Shown piece by piece: positions 18,575-25,708 of a stretch of DNA of 25,708 bases. The translations under genes and the position numbers were made by a program. The stretch is from Silene noctiflora (lineage: Eukaryota > Streptophyta > Magnoliopsida > Caryophyllales > Caryophyllaceae), in assembly GCA_009801015.1 (NCBI GenBank), contig VHZZ01010977.1, forward strand, positions 5,627 to 31,334, read 5' to 3'. Under the pieces are notes generated by a model. It was not told where the DNA came from and made no database searches. It saw nothing but the letters and a program-made list of their open reading frames with translations. Each line of letters begins with the position of its first letter. Positions within the stretch are counted from its first letter, which is position 1.

Positions 18575-20824
18575 TTAATTTTATTAACTACTCGTATAAT
18601 TTAATTAATTTAAACTAATGAAATTAGGGTTTGAAAAAGTTATTGTATATATAGATTAGGTGTATTGTGCATATCAAACACCACAAATTCACATTTGTGA
18701 CGGACTTTAGATCTCCCCGGAGCTTCGTGCGATCTTTTCATCAGGTCTTCGTTGTTCATTCCAGAATTTTTTGATAGAATTGAACATTTTGACGAGAAGT
18801 CAAGCCATTAAACATTTGTAATTAATTGAAACTTGTCAATGTGTTCCATCATGTATTCTATGAATTTCATGGAGTCTTTTTGACAGTTTTTGATTCGACA
18901 AAATTGTAATTTGAGATATTTATTTTGATTATGAACAAAATGAAAAATGAAGTTAAAAATCACAAGGATATAATGGTCATTCATGTCCATGATTGAGTAA
19001 ATCATGTTCATGAATGAACATAACCCAACAATCTGATAATAAATTAGTTCAGATAATAATAAGTTCACATATTTTTCTTATTAAGCCGGGTGTACCCGTT
19101 TTAATGTTAAGACGAATGAAATAGTATGGATACTTTAAAAGCAAGAATCATAGAGAAAAACAACAGATTTGTCTTATATGCTCAAGTGTGTGGTATTTAA
19201 ACCGTACCTCCGTCCTGACTCCTAAGGGAGACTAACTGAAATAAATTTATTCAAAAATAAATTTTTAAGTTTTGTATGATAATATGATATTTTATGATAC
19301 TAATTGACTAATTTAACATTAAATTTTATTATCATAAAATATTCAATAAATTATTTAGTATAGATAAATTGAGATTATTTTTTTATTTTTTGACATTAAT
19401 ATGTCAAGTACTTCATATAGATAGATGTCCCTTATTAATCTCACCCAACTCTCTAAAAGGAAACCACTATATAGATGTTTCAATTATTTCTCCTATCATA
19501 GTAGAGTACATTCAATTTTTTTTCACAATAATTAGGATTCTCTTCATTTCTTTAAAGAAATGGATGACAGTTAATTTTCTTTCAACTAGGAGTGATAATA
19601 AGACGAGACAACTTGCGAGCAACTCGAGAATCGAGATTAGCTCAATCAAAGCTCATTTAAAGCTAGGCTCGTGTCCTTTGTATGTCACGACGAGCAAGGT
19701 CAAGCTCGACTTGGAAAGATTATGAGCAGCTCAATATATTTTCCAATACTATATTTTACTTTATATATATAATATTTTTAAATAATTTATGTTAATTTAT
19801 TCATGCATGAAAATAAAATTATCTAACAAAAAAATTTGATTATCATCCTGTTTAATTTAGTGGGATCTTCAATAAAACGACAAATTATCAACATAATAAA
19901 ACAACCGGGTTAATTCTGATTTTTTATTCTTTTGATGACCAAAGTTCGAACTTTACTATAAACATTTTTGGCTTGCTTACAAATAAGATTCCATTCTACA
20001 ACAACTTAAGAGGGTAAGTAGTCATAAGATGAAATAAGAGCATTATTATACAATAATTTTATATGAAGTTTGGTATTGTTACAAATGTGTGTTTGAGCCA
20101 TATTTATGTATGGTACTTTGTATACCAATTGAACCCAAAGAGGTAGTTGGAAAGCAACGTAATTGGTTAAAATGAAAGACAAAAATTAAAGGAAGGAGCA
20201 AGAGGTAGAAAGGGTAAGTAAGTGAGTGGACGTATATTTGCATGAGTATAGCATCTCATTAAATTTGGTCCTTTTTTCTAAGAGCCATTTTCAAATAGTT
20301 ACCAATACAAGTGACATTTTCATATTAACTCCTAAGTCCTACCCAACGTCGGGAGTCAGAAGCAACTAATAGCCATTCCTCATTTTTTGGTGCGAGTAAA
20401 GCGAGACACAACGAACGATTTTGATGTTGACGGGTTTTGAATCCTGATTATAAGTATCATTTTTTATGAGTTAACTAACTTAACTAGTTGATATCTGCAA
20501 TAGTCATTCCTCACTGACATACTATTTTTAGTACATTAAAGCCTAGTAAAACACGCCTCGTTCGAATAACCTAATTCAGATAATCGACTCAAATATAAGT
20601 TTTTGGATTCATTGAAAATGAATGGAAACTAACTTTGATACACTTGTTTTGGCCTAAACTTAGATGGACCCAATATATATCGAGTTATCAATCGACTTTA
20701 TTAAAAGCGACAAACACTCAAATTTTATCAAGATAAGTAGAGTACGTTTGATCTCCTTTTACTTTGCAATTAATGTAAGTAAGAGTACAATTGTACAGCC
20801 TAATATTAAGATCAAAGAGTTTTG
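18575..20824. other. AT-rich intergenic sequence
   Basis: No gene is seen. A GTGACGGA stub lies at 18692-18704. At about 19587 the sequence TAGGAGTGATAATAAGACGAG followed by CTCGA/AGCTC-rich bases to about 19735 weakly resembles a hAT-type repeat end. The rest is AT-rich with short frames lacking motifs. Confidence 0.4.
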
Positions 20825-20940
20825 CTTGTGATGATCTTTTCAAAGAGACCTCTCACACCCTCTCCCCACTTGTCTTCCCACTTACCCTATTGTCTAACGT
20901 CTCTTCAAAGTGACGGATTTTGTCCGTCACAAATGAGAAT
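20825..20940 (-). repeat. GTGACGGA-type repeat copy
   Basis: A perfect 8-bp hairpin GTGACGGA-TTTTG-TCCGTCAC lies at 20910-20930, next to a purine-rich stretch (minus strand AAGACAAGTGGGGAGAGGG). The arrangement parallels the element at 24469-24618 in opposite orientation. Short TIR-bearing elements with TTTGTGACGG ends are frequent in Caryophyllales. Confidence 0.45.
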
Positions 20941-22118
20941 TTGTGTATTAAGATATAAGAAGAGTTGATATAAAGGGGTACGACAGACTTAGGAAAAGTA
21001 ATCTCTCAATAACTTAATGAGAGACCGTCTCTCTCCAAAATTTTAGTGTATTTTTATTTACCGAATATCATATCACATTAATATTATACCTCCCACTGTT
21101 TTTTTTTTTGCCTTTGAGAAGTTATTTTAGTAGTGGAAGTTCAAGTTGGGCAAAATATGATAAAGAAAACAAAAAATGAAGTATGATCAAAATCGTAAAA
21201 GCATCAAATCTAAGCAACTTTTTGGAGTGTTTCATCATCCCTAGATAAAGAGCTTATTGTCATGTCTCATCCTCGAAAATCTGAAAGATTCACTTATTCA
21301 TACACTAAAGGACATTTGCATTCTTAGGACAAAACATAGTATTGATTCTCATCCTCTTTAATCCAAATCAACTTGGTTGGTTGTGCTTAAAAATTAGGTA
21401 GTTTTGTAAGAGTTAGTATAACCATGACCCCAAATCGAACATATAGTTACACCATGTTCATTCTTTCCCGCTGAAAACTAGCTGAATTGAATTAATCCGG
21501 AGTGAGCTGAAATTAAACCTGAAAGAACAAGGCTTTAAGTTAATCTAATTAACTAATCCAGATATATAATTTGACCAGCATTTTCTCACCTGTAAAATAG
21601 TTTTTTACAAATACTGTGTTAATCGGATCCCACATACATGAAAAACATGACTTGTACATATTAGAACGTGGTGACCAAACGAATCAACTTTATAATGTAC
21701 TTGTAAAAGTCCTCGAATAAAGTGTTAAATAATTCTTTTCATAATAATAATAGAGTGTCCTATATAAGTATATATGTAGCAAATATATATCGAAAGGGTA
21801 CATATTGGCAATCTCTAGGTTGATAGCAAATTTTGGATCTTGAACATTGTTAATTATCCTAATGTCATTGTAATAAACACCAAATGTCAAATTTGCCATT
21901 CCTTCACAAGACACTTTTGAGACATTGAATCATGTGAACATTAGAATGTATATCTATATTTATATAGTATATAGTATCTCTTGAATCCATAATCACTTTT
22001 TTGGTTTGACATTCCTAGTTGATATAAATAAATGAATAAAGCATTAAAATTCATCTCAAGATATATTTGATTAATAAAGATATTTGTATACACAGACGCG
22101 GGCTTAAACTATAATTAG
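20941..22118. other. AT-rich intergenic sequence
   Basis: No gene is seen. GAGAGACCGTCTCTC at about 21022-21036 is a palindrome of a sort common at ends of Caryophyllales MITEs, but no partner end was found. Confidence 0.35.
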
Positions 22119-22131
22119 TAATACCTTTCCA

Positions 22132-22312
22132 GCAATATATTTAATTGATAACCAGAGGTTTCGTGTTCGAGCCCTGGAAACGCAGCAGTGTTGAAACTCA
22201 TGAGGGAGAGCTTTACCGCCCTAGTGGTCCTACCTGGCTCGAATCCGGATTAAACTGGATGGTTTACACAAAAAAAAAAAAAAAAAAAAAAGCAATATAT
22301 TTAATTGATAAC
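22132..22312 (+). repeat. 21-bp target-site duplication flanking the SINE
   Basis: The 21 bases at 22132-22152 and 22292-22312 (GCAATATATTTAATTGATAA plus C) are identical. A third, one-mismatch copy at 22337-22357 belongs to an older 45-bp tandem duplication of the locus. Confidence 0.85.
22153..22291 (+). mobile_element. 5'-truncated SINE with poly(A) tail
   Basis: About 118 bp of non-repetitive body ends in a run of about 22 A. The body starts with CAGAGGTTTCGTGTTCGAGC, where GTTCGAGCC fits a Pol III B box; no A box precedes it, so the 5' end looks missing. The copy is flanked by identical 21-bp target duplications (22132-22152 and 22292-22312), as expected for L1-type target-primed insertion. 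It has no coding capacity and would have moved using a LINE's enzymes. Confidence 0.75.
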
Positions 22313-22617
22313 GATATTTATTCTAATACCTTTCCAGCAATATATTTAATTGATAGCGATATTTATTCAAAAGTTCGGGGTGAGTCTGACCTGCGAATCG
22401 ATAAAATTGATTGGTATCGAAAATAAATTTCATCTTTTGGTCATGCTAATAAGATTCTATCTAGAGATAAAAGTTGAATGCAATTAAATGCTAAAGGAAC
22501 ATGATCCTTAGAATTTTCATTTGCACCCACTTATCAATTATCACTTCCCTTTGCATATTGAATGGAGTAGAAGGAAAGATAATGTATAAGTGGAATTCTT
22601 TACCAAATATCGTTTGT

Positions 22618-22920
22618 ATCTTTAAATGGGTATCAAATTAAGTTGCATGTCACAAACAAAGAACAAAACTTTACCATATTTTTTATTTCATTTATTTATT
22701 TACCTTTTTATATCAAAAGTGCTTCTAATACGACATCCATTATCTTTTTTATCTTTAAATGGGTATTAAATTACACTTATGTTCTTTCTGGCTTAATTTC
22801 AGCTCAATCCAGCTCATCTATTTACAAATTAACTCTTATTTAATTTCAGTTTATCTTTTTTCTGGTGAAAAAACAGGACCTATGTTGCATGTCACATACA
22901 AAGAACAAAACTTTACTATA
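22618..22920 (+). repeat. Diverged direct duplication
   Basis: Block A (22618-22640, CTTTAAATGGGTATCAAATT) recurs at 22751-22773 with one change. Block B (22642-22680, GTTGCATGTCACAAACAAAG) recurs at 22884-22920. A and B are adjacent in the first copy and separated by about 110 bp in the second. Confidence 0.65.
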
Positions 22921-24467
22921 ATTTTATATAATGGAAGGCACACTCACATGTGGCAAAAGAAATATAATTTATATGCTCTTGACTTGCATAAGATAGGTAG
23001 AGCAAATTGGCCTTATATATTCAATTTATAAGGATAAAGGATGTAATTTATGCTACATATAGACCCATGCAACAAAGACAAAACGCCGAAAGGAGAGTCG
23101 CATATTACACACATACTAATAGTAATATATACATGCATCTCCTCCGTTTATAATATAATTATAGTACTCAATCCAATTTTGCAAAAGAGACATGAAACTA
23201 ACTTTAAACCCAATTTAGTATAAACTACCATTACAAAATTATTATTGAATTTAGAATTATTCTATTTTTCCAGTTAATTTGTAAGCTAAGGCCTGTTATA
23301 AAATACACACGAGAGACTCGTATATCACTCGGTAACCCTTGAATCTTAATCCTCACAATGTCTTTTAATACTTGCTTGATTGCTCATCAAATTTATGAGA
23401 TTTCGAAATACAATGCTCATATTTGACTGTTATAAACATATATAAATAACTTTTACACTAACAGTAACTCCAATATCGTGGAGCTAAAAAGGATACTTCG
23501 CATATTTAACCTATCTCTCAACAGCTATTCAAAAATTTCAGATAATTTATATTATCTTTATTTAATTCATTTTCACAATTTCGATTTGCTTGGTATTCCT
23601 AATTGATCTTTGTTCATGAAAATGTACAACTATTTAATCAATACTCTCATGAAACGAGTGTCAAAGCATATTTCAAAATCAACATTACTTTACCCATTAC
23701 CCATAATATACATAATAATTCCCTATTATGTCTTGATCATTCTATTATATTTTTCTATTTGGGTGTGACAGTCATTTATTTATATTTTTGTTTTAAGTAT
23801 CTATAAGTTAGTATTATCTGACTCTTTTTTTTTATATTTGTCTCTTTTTATATTTCTTGAAGAATATTAAATACGGAGTAACTATATCAATAACAAATGT
23901 AAGAAAAATTGCTTGAATATAAAAATAAAATATAAACAATTGTATTTATATATATTTAAAAATACTTGTATAAGGTAGACTTACGAGCAAGCCACATATT
24001 GTAAAACAAATATTTTTCATAAAAACTAGGAAGTATATATCACTCAATAACGTGGTTATATATATTCAGATTCGTATATATTATATTTGCATAAAACCGC
24101 TTTACACAAGATTAACTATTAAAAAATGGTATGCAAGAAATACTTTTATTCCCGGAAATGCATGGCAATCCATAAATTCATGATAAAGCATTTGGACGAA
24201 TAAGGTTAATCGGCAGGGCGCAGTTCTTTAACAGGCTTTTTTCATAAGTATCATGATATATGGGAGAAAATTTATGTTGATAATAATGCTGCATGCATGA
24301 CCTCATGTCTTAAGATCTTTGAGGTCTTTGTCTTTTGAGTAAGGCATATATAATCCCAATTATTAAAAGTACCAAACCCCATTCATAAAGTGGCACTGAA
24401 TTTTTTTTCCACTTTTCTTCCTTTTTCAGTTTCTTTTCTAATTTACCTTTTTTTTTTCACTAATTTT
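22921..24467. other. AT-rich intergenic sequence
   Basis: No gene, RNA or bounded element is recognised. Open frames are short and shaped by low-complexity A/T sequence. One 'tacggagta' lies near 23872. Confidence 0.4.
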
Positions 24468-24468
24468 C

Positions 24469-24618
24469 ATTTGTGACGGATACGTGAAGACGGGTACCAA
24501 ATTGTGAGACAAAAGAACCAAATAGAGGAGAGAGGAAAGCAAGTGGGGGGTGTCTCCACCTTGTCCCCCTATTCGTTTTGTGAGTGACATTACCCGTCTT
24601 CATTTGTGACCCGTCATA
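24469..24618 (+). mobile_element. MITE-like element with GTGACGG/GAAGACGGGTA inverted repeats
   Basis: CATTTGTGACGGA starts near 24468. GAAGACGGGTA at 24486-24496 is repeated inverted and perfectly at 24591-24601, followed by CATTTGTGACCCGTCA. The interior AAGCAAGTGGGGGGTGTC resembles the copy at 20825-20940. A related stub, CATTTGTGACGGA, occurs at 18692-18704. Confidence 0.55.
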
Positions 24619-24633
24619 AGGGAGACGCTTTGT

Positions 24634-25195
24634 TTTTTTTTTGGGTTGATAAGGTTTGGTTTAGTGATGATCGTAGATTTTGTATACAATTGTGTTGGGA
24701 CGGGTAAATGTATGTTCAATCCGTACGGTGACATATGGCTCCCAATTTTGGCGGTCTAATATGAAAATATATTTAATCAGTACGGTGACAACCAGGGATG
24801 TCTTAAAGTTAATGGAGATTCGGTGTAGAATGAAAAAATAAGGCCCCATATATGAATGTATAAGTGTACTACACGTCGAGGTTTGTATTAAATTTTATTA
24901 GTAAAGCTTGTAAATTCGGTGACCAAAACTGGAGGCCCGGTTCCACCGCCCATGGTCACCCGGGGTATTAGACGCCCCTGGTGACAACCGATGTTAATGT
25001 TATAAATAGTATAAACAACGCCCCGAGAAACATCTCCCAAAGCTAATGTAAATGGATCTAAAAATCGATGTCATTGGTACTTTTTTTCTTTTACTATTTA
25101 ATCATAATGACAAGCTAAATTCTATCTAACCGTTAAATGTTTTTTTTTATCAAGATAAAGTTTGGTTTAGTGATAATCGTTGACTCTTGTATAAG
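24634..25195 (+). repeat. Two copies of a T-run plus TTTGGTTTAGTGATRATCG repeat
   Basis: About 55 bp near 24640-24690 and 25140-25195 share a T-run, then TTTGGTTTAGTGATRATCGT and TTGTATA. TGGTTTAGTGA resembles a Pol III A box (TGGCNNAGTGG), so these could be SINE-head fragments. That is a guess. Confidence 0.4.
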
Positions 25196-25310
25196 ATTAA
25201 TAACTAAGTCAATTTTATTAGTGATAATCGTTTGATAATTTCACAACTCCCGTTGTTCTTTGTATTACTTTCACTACTCTCGCTCACTATTCAAACGAGT
25301 TATTATTATT

Positions 25311-25708
25311 CACTACAAGAATTTCTGTTCCGGGCGACTAAACATGTCGACTGAAAATAGTCGCCAAACCAGTATTGGCGACTGAAAATGGTCGCCCATA
25401 GCCAGTCGCAGGCCTTAGTCGTCATATGGAACTCGGGCGACTGATTTCAGTCGCCAAATTTGGCGACTGGTATATCAGTCGCCAAATTAACAAAATGGCG
25501 ACTGTCACATAGTCGCCAAAATGGCGACTGACAGTCAAGGTAGTCGCCAATTTGGCGACTGAAATCAGTCTCTAAATAATTTTTTCAGTCGCCAAATATG
25601 GCATTAAAAAAATAAAAAAAATTCACAGATCTGGTAATTTCTATACTAAATTTACATTACATTACGATTTACCTTCAAACAAACAATTACAATTAACCTT
25701 CGAAACAA
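25311..25708. mobile_element. Terminus of a CACTA (En/Spm) DNA transposon
   Basis: CACTACAAGAATTTCTG at 25311 matches the plant CACTA terminal inverted repeat CACTACAAGAAA at 11 of its first 12 positions. The next 290 bp hold seven GGCGACT and six AGTCGCC copies plus variants, often as facing pairs that could form hairpins. This is the dense subterminal array that CACTA transposase binds. The element runs off the window, so its other end, transposase and 3-bp target duplication (left flank ATT) cannot be checked. Confidence 0.85.

Noticed and set aside
19587..19735. hAT transposon end (TAGGAGTGATAATA)
   Set aside because: Only one possible end is seen, with no matching inverted end or 8-bp target duplication, so it is only mentioned in the region note.
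22145..22426. 93-codon plus-strand frame with a poly-Lys stretch
   Set aside because: It is the SINE body and its poly(A) tail read as codons.

Overview
This window looks like nuclear DNA from a flowering plant. It is AT-rich and holds one long, intron-rich gene set in repeat-rich sequence. Short inverted-repeat transposons, motifs such as 'tacggagta' (e.g. 23871 region) and 'atttgtgacgga', and short ACTCGRYCGAGT palindromes suggest the order Caryophyllales, possibly Caryophyllaceae. That placement is an impression from repeat style, not a demonstrated assignment.

The only protein-coding gene I can support is on the minus strand. I assembled 18 coding exons between 15320 (ATG) and 3208 (stop). 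All exon phases agree, giving 4374 nt and a predicted 1457 aa protein. It is NRPD1, the largest subunit of RNA polymerase IV, the plant-specific polymerase that starts 24-nt siRNA production for RNA-directed DNA methylation. It has the N-terminal zinc-binding cysteines, the metal A triad DFDGD at about residues 444-448, and a C-terminal DeCL (DUF3223) domain. Two of its introns appear to use GC instead of GT at the donor. Upstream, a TATA box near 17931-17936 and candidate leader exons suggest a 5' untranslated region interrupted by two or more introns, one of about 1.9 kb.

Layout: 1-3100 is non-genic repeat-like sequence with 19-bp-spaced palindromes, a diverged duplication and a hairpin just past the gene's 3' end. 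3208-15320 is the NRPD1 coding region, with small transposons in its introns (Stowaway-like elements, a larger nested element, a 105-bp foldback element). 15321-17940 is the inferred leader and promoter. 17940-25310 is AT-rich intergenic DNA with a clear Stowaway-like MITE, a truncated SINE with a poly(A) tail and a 21-bp target duplication, and copies of a GTGACGGA-type repeat. 25311 to the end is one terminus of a CACTA (En/Spm) transposon packed with GGCGACT/AGTCGCC subterminal repeats. The juxtaposition is fitting: a gene for transposon silencing that carries several transposon insertions in its own introns and flanks.

I found no RNA gene, CRISPR array or clearly new multi-gene system. 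The most unusual items are the two GC-AG introns, the 19-bp palindrome arrays, the SINE inserted in a 45-bp tandem duplication, and the miRNA-like hairpin.
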